5,643 nucleotides of DNA from Ruaniaceae bacterium. Lineage in GTDB: Bacteria; Actinomycetota; Actinomycetes; Actinomycetales; Actinomycetaceae. This document shows positions 1 to 5,643 of this stretch, one piece after another (within the stretch, counting starts at the first letter, position 1; each line of letters begins with the position of its first letter). Location: contig JAKDIE010000105.1 in the NCBI GenBank assembly GCA_030450655.1, positions 1 through 5,643 of the forward strand. Reading direction: 5' to 3'. The notes under the pieces were generated by a model, which was given only the letters and a program-made list of their open reading frames with translations, did no database searches and had not been told where the DNA came from. Position numbers and translations under genes: made by a program.

Positions 1-203
1 AGGCCGCACTGAACCGTAAGGCTGCGGAGCCCCTCGAATCCTTGATTCGCGACATCGTGGTGGACCGCGGACGCGAGGCACGGCCGCCCCGCGAGCCGAT
101 CCCGCTGCGGCTACCTGGACAGGAGCCCGTGGCTGAGGCAACTGCGCAAGAGGCGGCGCTCGGGGTGCTTCGCCGCGGCCCTGAGATGACGGAAACTCGC
201 TAA
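1..203 (+). CDS. DUF3710 family protein, C-terminal end (partial)
   Basis: This is the last 66 codons of a gene that begins before the window; the frame starts at base 3 and ends at TAA 201-203. The visible part has a helix-like stretch (EPLESLIRDIVVDRG) followed by a basic and proline-rich segment ending PREPIPLRLPG, which resembles the conserved end of actinobacterial DUF3710 proteins as I remember them. After that comes an unconserved tail of about 28 residues rich in Ala, Glu and Arg. The family has no established biochemical function. Support from context is good, because in Actinobacteria DUF3710 is regularly followed by the same OB-fold and DUF3159 genes seen here. The next gene begins one base after this stop, so the two are very likely co-transcribed. 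The assignment rests on the short C-terminus plus synteny. Confidence 0.75.
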   Translation, partial: AALNRKAAEPLESLIRDIVVDRGREARPPREPIPLRLPGQEPVAEATAQEAALGVLRRGPEMTETR

Positions 204-204
204 C

Positions 205-516
205 GTGACCGCGTTGCCTGGGGGAACCCTCGGTGACGCGCCCGTGCCAATCAAGAGTGCGCGGATGCGGGAACGCGTGACGGTGGGTGGGCGCATCGTC
301 GCTGTGACGTACTCGCCAGCGACCTCGCACCCAGAGTTGGTGGTGCGTCTCTCGGATGAGACGGGTAGCGTATTGCTCGTCTTTACGGGAAGGCTCGATG
401 TGACGGGTCTCATCGCGGGGCGCGCCGTCATCGCCTCAGGAATGGCTGGGGAACGAGACGGCGTGTGTGCGATTCACAACCCCGCCTACGAACTGCAACC
501 GGAGGAGGCACCATGA
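205..516 (+). CDS. Small OB-fold nucleic-acid-binding-type protein
   Basis: This is a 103-residue protein with one predicted OB-fold. Beta-strand-like segments run from about residue 24 (RVTVGGRIVAVTY), through ELVVRLSDETGSVLLVF (44-60) and GLIAGRAVIASGM (68-80), to AIHNPAYEL near the end. The pattern 'D.TG.V.LVF.GR..+.G...G' is typical of actinobacterial OB-fold proteins encoded beside DUF3159. The family is presumed to bind nucleic acid and to be cytosolic, but no partner is established. The GTG start at 205 lies one base after the preceding stop. It is preferred over the internal ATG at 265 because homologs carry conserved residues just before RERV. The ribosome site is weak, suggesting coupling to the upstream gene. 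The stop TGA (514-516) overlaps the next gene's ATG in an ATGA arrangement. Confidence 0.82.
   Translation: MTALPGGTLGDAPVPIKSARMRERVTVGGRIVAVTYSPATSHPELVVRLSDETGSVLLVFTGRLDVTGLIAGRAVIASGMAGERDGVCAIHNPAYELQPEEAP
501..508 (+). promoter_or_regulatory. Ribosome binding site deciding the DUF3159 start
   Basis: GGAGGAGG lies 4 bases before ATG 513, inside the last codons of the OB-fold gene. It supports ATG 513 over the in-frame ATG at 465, which would add 16 unconserved residues inside the upstream coding sequence. Confidence 0.65.
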
Positions 517-1160
517 CGGAGGAGCAGCGAGGCGCACGCCAGATCGTCGCCGAGGATTTCAATGCGATGGCCGCGATGGGTGGAGTGCGCGGCATCGTCG
601 AATCCGTACTGCCGGCGGTCGTGTTCGTGGTTGCCTACGTGAGTTCGCAGAGCCTCCCTGTAGCACTGGTCATTTCTCTTGTAGTCGTGGCGGGTCTCGT
701 GATCGCGCGATTGGTGCAGCGCGGCAGCCTCGTTCAATCCCTCACCGGGTTTGGCGGAGTACTGATCGGCCTCGTGTGGGCCGCGCTCTCAGGCGAAGCC
801 CGCGACTACTTCGCGTGGGGGATCGTAGTCAACGCGCTCTACTTGGCAGGCTGCCTGATCTCGATTCTGGTCCGGCGCCCCCTGGTCGGTCTCCTCGTCC
901 AGGTATTCACCGGCACGTCACAGAAGGATTCCCCGATGCGCAGCCGGCACGTGGCTGCCACCTGGCTGTGGGTGGGAGTCTTTGCGGCTCGCTTGCTCGC
1001 GCAAGTGCCGCTCTACCAGGCGGGCGACGTGGCCTGGCTCGGCACCGTCCGTATTGCGATGGGCGTGCCCCTTTTCGCGGTCGCGGCGTTCTTCACGTGG
1101 TTGATGATCCGTGAACCGTCTCAGGACGACGTTCCGGCGGACGAATCGGGCGAAGGCTGA
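513..1160 (+). CDS. DUF3159 family integral membrane protein
   Basis: This is a 215-residue protein, about the usual family length (roughly 220-240). A short acidic, soluble N-terminus leads to the conserved GGVRGIVESVLP motif at residues 23-34. Six hydrophobic segments follow at about 31-46, 48-67, 77-93, 99-120, 147-166 and 172-199, with a basic loop RRPLVGLL at 121-128 between helices 4 and 5. The last 15 residues are hydrophilic and acidic. The protein should sit in the cytoplasmic membrane. Its function is unknown; conserved linkage to OB-fold, DUF3710 and trkA genes is the only clue. The start is chosen by the ATGA overlap with the upstream gene and a strong Shine-Dalgarno sequence. The final 40 bases (1121-1160) overlap the end of the convergent TrkA-type gene, and the overlap falls in the unconserved acidic tail. 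Confidence 0.88.
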   Translation: MTEEQRGARQIVAEDFNAMAAMGGVRGIVESVLPAVVFVVAYVSSQSLPVALVISLVVVAGLVIARLVQRGSLVQSLTGFGGVLIGLVWAALSGEARDYFAWGIVVNALYLAGCLISILVRRPLVGLLVQVFTGTSQKDSPMRSRHVAATWLWVGVFAARLLAQVPLYQAGDVAWLGTVRIAMGVPLFAVAAFFTWLMIREPSQDDVPADESGEG

Positions 1161-1570
1161 GCTAGTCCGACGGCGGTCACGGCCTCTTCGATAAGGGCGG
1201 TCATGATTCGCGGCGTGGAGACGGAGACGTCGACGCCCCAACTCGCGTCGAAGAGCCACTCATTCTTGGGATTGCTCACGCGTGCGACCACCTGGGGGAC
1301 GGCAAACTCGGTCTTCGCGAGGAGGGAGACGACGAGGTTCACCTTGTCATCACCGGTTGCCGCCACGACGACCTCGGCTTCTTGGGCACCGCCTTCTTCG
1401 AGGGCGGTGATCTCACAGGCGTCCGCGAGGAGCCATTCGGCATCGGGCACCGAAGAGATTCTCATGGCAGAGGCGAGCTTGTCGATCAAGGTGACGTCGT
1501 GTCCGTTTGCGAGAAGGCCCTGGGCGATCGATATGCCCACCGATCCTGCGCCAGCGATCAGGATTCTCAC
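1121..1570 (-). CDS. TrkA/CeoC-like NAD-binding protein lacking the TrkA_C domain
   Basis: This is a 149-residue protein holding only the TrkA_N (RCK_N) Rossmann domain. The dinucleotide motif GAGSVG is at residues 7-12, the acidic residue ending strand 2 is D30 (TLID), ADACE is at 49-53, VAATGDDKVN is at 69-78, and the conserved NEWLFD...WGVDVSVSTP stretch spans about 103-120. Proteins of this family regulate Trk/Ktr potassium transporters from the cytoplasmic face by sensing NAD(H). Usual CeoC-type proteins are about 220 residues and end in a TrkA_C domain. Here the frame stops soon after EEAVTAVGLA, with a low-complexity Ser/Pro tail. GTG 1570 is chosen because the Rossmann strand VRILIAGAGSVG begins there and it overlaps the upstream trkA stop by 4 bp (GTGA). 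A longer in-frame extension upstream is shadow sequence. It could be functional as a single-domain subunit or be a remnant. Confidence 0.82.
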   Translation of the reverse strand: MRILIAGAGSVGISIAQGLLANGHDVTLIDKLASAMRISSVPDAEWLLADACEITALEEGGAQEAEVVVAATGDDKVNLVVSLLAKTEFAVPQVVARVSNPKNEWLFDASWGVDVSVSTPRIMTALIEEAVTAVGLAQPSPDSSAGTSS

Positions 1571-2235
1571 GAGGTCACCTCGCTTCCGGTACGCATGGCG
1601 GTGCGTCGCACAGCCGATAGTCCCGCAGTTGCGACCGCGACGTTGAGAATGTCGCCGTCTTGGATTTGTGTGTCCGCAGTGGGGACGAACCCCGTACCGA
1701 GACGCGAGATGAATGCCACCCGGCACTGTGCGTAGGTCTCGAAGTGGGACACGGCGCGTCCCACCCAGCGCGGGTTGTAGTCCAGGCTTGCGATGCTGAC
1801 TGCACCCGAGGAGTCCTCGAAATCGACCGAAATGCCCTTGGGGAGCAGACGGCGCAAGAACTGGTCCGTGGTCCACCGGACTGTGGCGACCGTGGTGATA
1901 CCGAGACGCTGAAACGCCTGCGCGCGGCGCGAATCGTAGATGCGTGCCACCACGCGTTCCACGCCGAACGTCTCGCGGGCGACCCGCGCGGAGATGATGT
2001 TCGAGTTGTCTCCGGAGGAGACTGCGGCGAACGCGTAGGCTTCCTCGATTCCCGCTTGCGACAAGGCGTCCCGGTCGAAGCCGATTCCCGTAATCCGGCG
2101 CCCGGAAAAATCGGAGGGGAGCCGCCTAAAGGCATCGCCGTCCTGGTCGATAACTGCCACAGAGTGGCCTGAGGCCTCAAGGTTCGAGGCGAGTGACGCG
2201 CCTACCCGGCCGCAACCCATGATCACGAAGTGCAC
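1567..2235 (-). CDS. trkA: TrkA family potassium uptake regulator, full length (CeoB-like)
   Basis: This is a 222-residue cytosolic regulatory subunit of the Trk/Ktr type. The TrkA_N Rossmann domain covers about residues 1-120, with GCGRVG at 7-12, D30 closing strand 2 (AVIDQD), and the SSGDNSN ligand-loop region at 73-79. A linker (TTDQFLRRLLP, about 122-132) leads to a TrkA_C domain at about 140-205, including LDYNPRWVGRAV and IQDGDILNVAV. Length and domain order match M. tuberculosis CeoB. The protein is expected to bind NAD(H) and gate a membrane K+ transporter, but no TrkH/KtrB-like subunit lies in the window. GTG 2235 is chosen because the first Rossmann strand (HFVIMGCG) begins directly after it and a perfect Shine-Dalgarno lies 11 bases upstream. 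The ATG at 2220 would cut into that strand. Its stop overlaps the start of the shorter TrkA-type gene, so the pair is coupled. Confidence 0.92.
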   Translation of the reverse strand: MHFVIMGCGRVGASLASNLEASGHSVAVIDQDGDAFRRLPSDFSGRRITGIGFDRDALSQAGIEEAYAFAAVSSGDNSNIISARVARETFGVERVVARIYDSRRAQAFQRLGITTVATVRWTTDQFLRRLLPKGISVDFEDSSGAVSIASLDYNPRWVGRAVSHFETYAQCRVAFISRLGTGFVPTADTQIQDGDILNVAVATAGLSAVRRTAMRTGSEVTS

Positions 2236-2316
2236 GCATTGACGCTACCTCCTTCGCGACCGGATGTCAGCGTCTTCAGCGGTTCGGCAATATCATTGAC
2301 TCTCGTGGGACAGACT
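2236..2316. promoter_or_regulatory. Divergent promoter region between trkA and the small permease-tail gene
   Basis: This is the only gap between the minus-strand trkA pair and the plus-strand operon, so both must be transcribed from it or from overlapping sequence. It holds the trkA ribosome site and a small A/T-rich island (AATATCAT, about 2289-2296) in otherwise GC-rich sequence. TTGACT at 2296-2301 resembles a -35 box on the plus strand, but no convincing -10 box lies 16-18 bases after it. No palindromic operator was seen. Exact promoters cannot be assigned. Confidence 0.4.
2247..2254 (-). promoter_or_regulatory. Strong ribosome binding site for the full-length trkA
   Basis: Read on the minus strand this is AAGGAGGT, a full match to the anti-Shine-Dalgarno sequence, 11 bases before GTG 2235. 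It decides the trkA start. It also makes it unlikely that the plus-strand gene begins at GTG 2230, inside the trkA start region. Confidence 0.6.
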
Positions 2317-2730
2317 GTGGATCGCATGCGCGTTCGCGGCCTCGTTGGTAATCTCACTGCGGCGGCGAACCGCCGCAGCGCCGCCGCGGGCGCCATGGGT
2401 GGCGCACGCGCGGAAGCGCTGCACGTCCCTGTGGATGACAACACGGCTGCCGCATTGCGTGGCCAGTGGAGGGACGAGAAGGTGCCGCTACGGCTCACAA
2501 TTGTGGCGCCTTCCGGACACGAGATCGCCGTGCCGGTTCTCGATTACGTTCGGGACCTGCGCCGCACGAGCCCAGAAGAGCTCATCGCCGTCCTCGTGCC
2601 GCAGTTCCATGGCTGGTGGGCGAACTTGGTTCATGGCTGGCGCACCCGCCGGCTAGCAATCCGCCTCGCGCGGCTCGACGGAGTGGCGATCGTGCTGGTC
2701 CCGTCTCAACCTGAGGAGGATGCAGAGTGA
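2317..2730 (+). CDS. Stand-alone C-terminal cytoplasmic domain of a KimA/YdaO-type APC permease
   Basis: This is about 137 residues with no membrane helix. Residues aligned from memory to the cytoplasmic tail of actinobacterial APC permeases (Rv2690c type) include ALHVPVDDNT, QWRDEKVPLRL, PVLDYVRDLRRTSPEE, LVPQFHGWW and GVAIVLVP. These match the family pattern of a VD..., EI..PVL.YV, SP.D...V.IPE, WW..LLHN and GV....VP series. The secondary structure alternates beta and alpha like a universal-stress-protein fold. The family's roughly 450-residue transporter part is missing, yet the gene sits where the whole permease is normally found. GTG 2317 has a GGGA 6 bases upstream; ATG 2326 and the long-frame GTG 2230 are alternatives, the last overlapping the trkA start. 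The stop overlaps the next gene (GTGA), implying it is translated. It is either a functional orphan domain or the remnant of a deleted transporter. Confidence 0.7.
   Translation: MDRMRVRGLVGNLTAAANRRSAAAGAMGGARAEALHVPVDDNTAAALRGQWRDEKVPLRLTIVAPSGHEIAVPVLDYVRDLRRTSPEELIAVLVPQFHGWWANLVHGWRTRRLAIRLARLDGVAIVLVPSQPEEDAE
2713..2720 (+). promoter_or_regulatory. Ribosome binding site deciding the methyltransferase start
   Basis: GAGGAGGA lies 6 bases before GTG 2727, inside the end of the preceding gene. Together with the GTGA overlap at 2727-2730 it fixes the methyltransferase start and indicates translational coupling. Confidence 0.65.
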
Positions 2731-3920
2731 TCGTCTCGCTAACCGGCGTTGCCCACGGCGGCTACGCGGTGGGTCGCCACGATGGCAAGGTCTACTTTGT
2801 GAGCGGCGGCATCCCCGGCGAAACGGTCGAGGTGGAGATCACGCGCGAATCCAAGCGCTTCTCCTTCGCGCGCGTACTCGATGTACGTGACGCATCACCG
2901 GATCGGGTTGCGCACGTGTGGCCGGAGGCCGAGGAGTTCGGTGTGGGGGGTGCGGATCTTGGGCACGTGGAGATCGGAGCGCAGCGGCGCTGGAAGGGAC
3001 ACGTCATCTCGGATGCACTCGAACGCATCGGTGGTGGCGCCGTGCTCGAGGAGGTTCGTGGCGCCGTCGGGACGATTCAGGTGCAGGCGTTCTCGGACGG
3101 GACGGGGGGGACGCGCACGCGCGCGAGCTTCGTGGTGGATGATGAGCGGCGCCTGGCGATGCGGAGGGCGGGCACGCACGAGACCGTCGCCGTGTCACAG
3201 ATGCCGCTGGCGCTCCAGGAGATCGATGCACTGAACCTGTTCTCGGGCGCGTGGTCTGGGCAGCTAGAGCCCGGGGGCACGGTCAAGGCGGTACTGCCGA
3301 GCGACGGCGTGCCAGTGTTGCATACGGACGACGGCGTGTGGCTGGCCCCCGCAGTGCCTGCCCCCTCATTCGTGGCGGAGTCCGTGCTGTGTGCCGCGGG
3401 GGAGTACCACTTTCGTCTGGATGCGGGTGGGTTTTGGCAGACTCACGTCGAGGCGCCCGCCACACTGCTTGACGCCGTGATCGAGGGAGCATCTCTGCGC
3501 GGGAACGAACGTGTGCTTGAACTCTATGCAGGCGCCGGCCTGTTCACTCTGCCGTTGGCACAGCGCGCCGGCTACGTGACCGCGATCGAAGGCACTCGGC
3601 GGGCGCATGAGGACGCGCGGGAGAATGTCCGCACCAGGAACGTGACGCTACGGAAGTCCAGCGTGACTCCGCGTGCCCTCGAAGGGGAGTGGGACGTCGT
3701 CGTCCTTGATCCTCCGCGCGAGGGCGCCGGGCTCACCGTGACACGGGCTCTGGCGGGGAGTGGTGCCCGGCGCATCGTGTATGTGGCGTGCGATCCCGTG
3801 GCGATGGCGCGAGATCTCGCCGCGCTCATTGGAGACTACGCCGTGGAGAGTTTCGCCGCGTTGGATCTATTCGAGCACACTCATCACGTCGAGTGCGTCG
3901 CGGTGCTTGCTCGCCGGTAA
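2727..3920 (+). CDS. TRAM-domain class I SAM-dependent RNA methyltransferase (RlmD/TrmA-like, COG2265)
   Basis: This is a 397-residue predicted RNA uridine-C5 methyltransferase. Residues 1 to about 55 form a TRAM domain ([19 protein letters not shown], then GETVEVEI) that would bind RNA. The central region carries FWQTH (236-240), matching the family FxQ motif. The catalytic fold follows: SAM motif [10 protein letters not shown] (263-271), DPPREG (328-333), the nucleophile Cys355 in VYVACDP, and the general-base Glu389 in HTHHVEC. The [4Fe-4S] cysteine cluster of RlmD is absent. The matching segment reads GVGGADLGH (72-80), and the whole protein has only Cys222, Cys355 and Cys390. Actinobacterial members commonly show this loss, as I recall. 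The RNA target (23S rRNA or tRNA) cannot be told from sequence. It is co-transcribed with the preceding small gene, and no clear terminator follows. Confidence 0.9.
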   Translation: MIVSLTGVAHGGYAVGRHDGKVYFVSGGIPGETVEVEITRESKRFSFARVLDVRDASPDRVAHVWPEAEEFGVGGADLGHVEIGAQRRWKGHVISDALERIGGGAVLEEVRGAVGTIQVQAFSDGTGGTRTRASFVVDDERRLAMRRAGTHETVAVSQMPLALQEIDALNLFSGAWSGQLEPGGTVKAVLPSDGVPVLHTDDGVWLAPAVPAPSFVAESVLCAAGEYHFRLDAGGFWQTHVEAPATLLDAVIEGASLRGNERVLELYAGAGLFTLPLAQRAGYVTAIEGTRRAHEDARENVRTRNVTLRKSSVTPRALEGEWDVVVLDPPREGAGLTVTRALAGSGARRIVYVACDPVAMARDLAALIGDYAVESFAALDLFEHTHHVECVAVLARR

Positions 3921-3936
3921 TAGGCTGGGGGTGTCC

Positions 3937-3950
3937 GGTCGACAGCGACC
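3937..3950. repeat. Short inverted repeat in the methyltransferase-acnA gap
   Basis: GGTCG-ACAG-CGACC forms a perfect 5-bp stem with a 4-base loop, 16 bases after the methyltransferase stop. It is followed by AATGG rather than a T run, so it is a poor candidate for an intrinsic terminator. It may be chance. Confidence 0.3.
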
Positions 3951-3952
3951 AA

Positions 3953-3981
3953 TGGACGAGATATCTTGATGTCAAGATAGT
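3953..3981 (+). promoter_or_regulatory. Candidate acnA promoter
   Basis: TGGACG (3953-3958) and GATAGT (3976-3981) each match 4 of 6 bases of the -35 and -10 consensus, with a 17-base spacer. Transcription would start near 3987, leaving a leader of only about 13 bases that includes the CGGAG ribosome site at 3989-3993. The palindrome at 3962-3979 covers the spacer and part of the -10 box. The assignment is an inference from spacing and weak box matches. Confidence 0.35.
3962..3979. promoter_or_regulatory. Palindromic operator-like site upstream of acnA
   Basis: TATCTTGA-TG-TCAAGATA is a perfect inverted repeat with 8-bp arms and a 2-base centre, ending 21 bases before the acnA GTG. It is A/T-rich in GC-rich surroundings and overlaps the candidate promoter. 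The symmetry suggests a dimeric repressor site controlling acnA. The best-known actinobacterial acn repressor is TetR-type AcnR, but this site does not obviously match the Corynebacterium AcnR motif as I remember it, so the regulator is not named. Confidence 0.6.
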
Positions 3982-4000
3982 TTGCGAACGGAGTGCCACC

Positions 4001-5643
4001 GTGGATAGTTTTTCGTCGGTCGATCGCCTTCAGGTGGGCGATACCTCATACCGAATCAACCGCCTCGACGCCGTGCCTGGGCTTGCGAAGCTCCCGTACT
4101 CGCTGAAGGTCCTCGCGGAGAACCTGCTGCGTACCGAGGACGGCGAGAACGTGACGAAGGCGCACATTGAGGCGCTTGCGAACTGGGACCCGGCGGCGGA
4201 GCCGGACACGGAGATCCAGTTCACCCCCGCGCGCGTGGTGATGCAGGACTTCACGGGAGTTCCCTGCGTTGTTGACCTCGCCACGATGCGCGAGGCCGTG
4301 GCGGAGCTTGGGGGAGACCCCACCAAGATCAATCCGTTGGCGCCCGCCGAGATGGTAATCGACCACTCGGTGCAGATCGACGTGTTCGGCCGCCGCGACG
4401 CGTTCGAGCGCAACGTGGAGTACGAGTACCAGCGCAACGGCGAGCGCTACCAGTTCCTGCGCTGGGGGCAAACCGCGTTCGACAACTTCAAGGTGGTGCC
4501 GCCGGGCACAGGCATCGTGCACCAGGTGAACATCGAATACCTCGCGCGCGTGGTGATGACGCGCAGCGACGACGGCCTGCTCGTGGCATATCCGGACACC
4601 TGCGTGGGAACGGACTCGCACACCACGATGGTCAACGGGCTCGGCGTCCTCGGCTGGGGGGTGGGCGGCATCGAGGCCGAGGCTGCGATGCTCGGCCAGC
4701 CCGTCTCGATGCTGATCCCCAAGGTGGTGGGCTTCAAGCTCTCCGGGGAGATTCCCGCCGGCGCCACGGCGACGGACGTGGTCCTCACGATCACCGAGAT
4801 GCTGCGGCATCACGGCGTGGTGGGCAAGTTCGTCGAGTTCTACGGCGACGGCGTGGGCTCCGTGCCTCTCGCCAACCGGGCCACGATCGGAAACATGAGC
4901 CCGGAGTTCGGTTCGACGGCGGCCATGTTCCCCATCGATGACGAGACCCTCAACTACCTCCGCCTCACCGGCCGTTCCGAGGAGCAGCTCGCGCTCGTCG
5001 AGGCGTACGCCAAGACGCAGGGTCTCTGGCATGATCCCGCCTCCGAAGCGGTGTACTCCGAGTATCTCGAGCTTGATCTATCCACTGTGGTGCCCTCGAT
5101 TGCTGGCCCCAAGCGCCCGCAGGATCGCGTGATCCTCTCGGCGTCCAAGAAGTCATTCCGGGAGGTGCTTCCCACCTACGCTGGTCCCGCTCCCACCCCT
5201 GAGACCTCTGAGCTCGACGACGCGTTGGCCGATTCCTTCCCGGCCTCGGATCCCATCAATCTCGATAACGAGACCGATTTCGTGGAACCTGCCGCTCACA
5301 CCTCGTCGAACGGACTTCCTCCTCGCGCGCACACGCACGTCCCTGTGACGCTCGAAAGCGGCGTCGAGACCGAACTCGACCACGGCTACGTGGCGATCGC
5401 CTCGATCACCTCGTGCACGAACACCTCGAACCCGTCCGTGATGATGGCCGCCGCAGTTCTGGCCCGCAACGCCAATCGCAAGGGACTCACGGCGAAGCCG
5501 TGGGTGAAGACCTCGATGGCTCCGGGCTCGAAGGTGGTCTCGGACTACTACGACGCCGCCGGACTGTGGGGAGATCTTGAGGCCCTGGGCTTCCACCTCG
5601 TGGGCTACGGCTGCACCACCTGCATCGGAAACTCCGGCCCGCT
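4001..5643 (+). CDS. acnA: Aconitate hydratase A, N-terminal 547 residues (3' end beyond window)
   Basis: This is a TCA-cycle aconitase of the AcnA/IRP1 type, interconverting citrate and isocitrate with a [4Fe-4S] cluster in the cytosol. The family is about 890-930 residues, so roughly 60% is visible. Landmarks are [14 protein letters not shown] near the start, DHSVQID at 121-127, the GTDSHTT substrate loop at 203-209, and [13 protein letters not shown] near residue 270. The three cluster ligands are all present: Cys472 (SCTNTSNP), Cys538 and Cys541 ([10 protein letters not shown]). A loop at about 395-446 containing DSFPASDP is longer than in E. coli AcnA and looks like the usual actinobacterial insertion. 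GTG 4001 is supported by CGGAG 7 bases upstream and by the position of [14 protein letters not shown]. The gene has its own gap, candidate promoter and palindrome, so it is probably regulated separately from the methyltransferase. Confidence 0.97.
   Translation, partial: MDSFSSVDRLQVGDTSYRINRLDAVPGLAKLPYSLKVLAENLLRTEDGENVTKAHIEALANWDPAAEPDTEIQFTPARVVMQDFTGVPCVVDLATMREAVAELGGDPTKINPLAPAEMVIDHSVQIDVFGRRDAFERNVEYEYQRNGERYQFLRWGQTAFDNFKVVPPGTGIVHQVNIEYLARVVMTRSDDGLLVAYPDTCVGTDSHTTMVNGLGVLGWGVGGIEAEAAMLGQPVSMLIPKVVGFKLSGEIPAGATATDVVLTITEMLRHHGVVGKFVEFYGDGVGSVPLANRATIGNMSPEFGSTAAMFPIDDETLNYLRLTGRSEEQLALVEAYAKTQGLWHDPASEAVYSEYLELDLSTVVPSIAGPKRPQDRVILSASKKSFREVLPTYAGPAPTPETSELDDALADSFPASDPINLDNETDFVEPAAHTSSNGLPPRAHTHVPVTLESGVETELDHGYVAIASITSCTNTSNPSVMMAAAVLARNANRKGLTAKPWVKTSMAPGSKVVSDYYDAAGLWGDLEALGFHLVGYGCTTCIGNSGP

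Noticed and set aside
467..1114. Plus-strand open frame overlapping the DUF3159 gene
   Set aside because: It is an Arg- and Pro-rich out-of-frame translation. The other frame gives a clear six-helix family member with a strong ribosome site.
1203..1646. Plus-strand open frames opposite the trkA genes (also 1382-1735 and 1660-2172)
   Set aside because: These are antisense shadows of genuine TrkA-type coding sequence with no domain signal.
1571..1876. Upstream extension of the shortened TrkA-type gene by 102 codons
   Set aside because: It lies wholly inside the full-length trkA in another frame, has no family resemblance, and the Rossmann strand begins at GTG 1570 with a coupled GTGA overlap.
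2230..2316. N-terminal extension of the permease-tail gene to GTG 2230
   Set aside because: It would overlap the trkA start codon, lacks a Shine-Dalgarno, and its residues do not resemble the family. The recognisable domain begins near residue 33 of that frame.
3937..3950. Hairpin as an intrinsic terminator of the methyltransferase operon
   Set aside because: The stem is only 5 bp and no T tract follows, so it is listed only as a short inverted repeat.
4046..5032. Long open frame on the minus strand (328 codons) inside acnA
   Set aside because: It is the complement of a clearly coding aconitase region. The product is rich in His, Arg, Glu and Val with no recognisable domain, as expected of a GC-rich antisense shadow.
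5183..5338. Divergent linker loop in aconitase as a novel insertion
   Set aside because: The loop with DSFPASDP is a common actinobacterial AcnA feature as I recall, so it is not treated as new.

Overview
The window is high-GC, tightly packed DNA from the chromosome of an actinobacterium (Actinomycetota). The evidence is strong G/C bias at third codon positions, several GTG starts, ATGA and GTGA start/stop overlaps, and gene content. The run DUF3710 - OB-fold protein - DUF3159 membrane protein / two TrkA-type proteins on the opposite strand / KimA-type permease position / TRAM-domain RNA methyltransferase is, from memory, the mirror image of the M. tuberculosis Rv2696c-Rv2689c neighbourhood. 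The genus cannot be fixed from the sequence; an Actinomycetaceae-like or related lineage is a guess.

Layout. Bases 1-1160, plus strand: the end of a DUF3710 gene, a small OB-fold gene and a six-helix DUF3159 membrane protein, packed like an operon. Bases 1121-2235, minus strand: two overlapping genes for TrkA/Ktr-type NAD-binding potassium-transport regulators (CeoB/CeoC-like). The first (1567-2235) is complete. The second (1121-1570) holds only the Rossmann domain and runs 40 bp into the end of the DUF3159 gene. Bases 2236-2316: a short divergent promoter region. Bases 2317-3920, plus strand: a small gene coupled by a GTGA overlap to a 397-residue TRAM-domain uridine methyltransferase. The small gene matches only the cytoplasmic C-terminal domain of KimA/YdaO-type APC permeases; the membrane part normally found at this position is absent. 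Bases 3921-4000: a gap with a perfect 8-bp-arm palindrome overlapping a plausible promoter. Bases 4001-5643: the first 547 residues of an AcnA-type aconitase, running off the end.

How they may work together. The centre looks like a potassium-uptake locus that has lost its membrane transporter. Three soluble pieces remain: one full TrkA, one TrkA cut to its NAD domain, and the orphan permease tail. This may be decay, or a domain module acting on transporters encoded elsewhere. The two reductions and the palindrome before acnA are the most notable observations. No mobile element, CRISPR array, tRNA or rRNA was seen.
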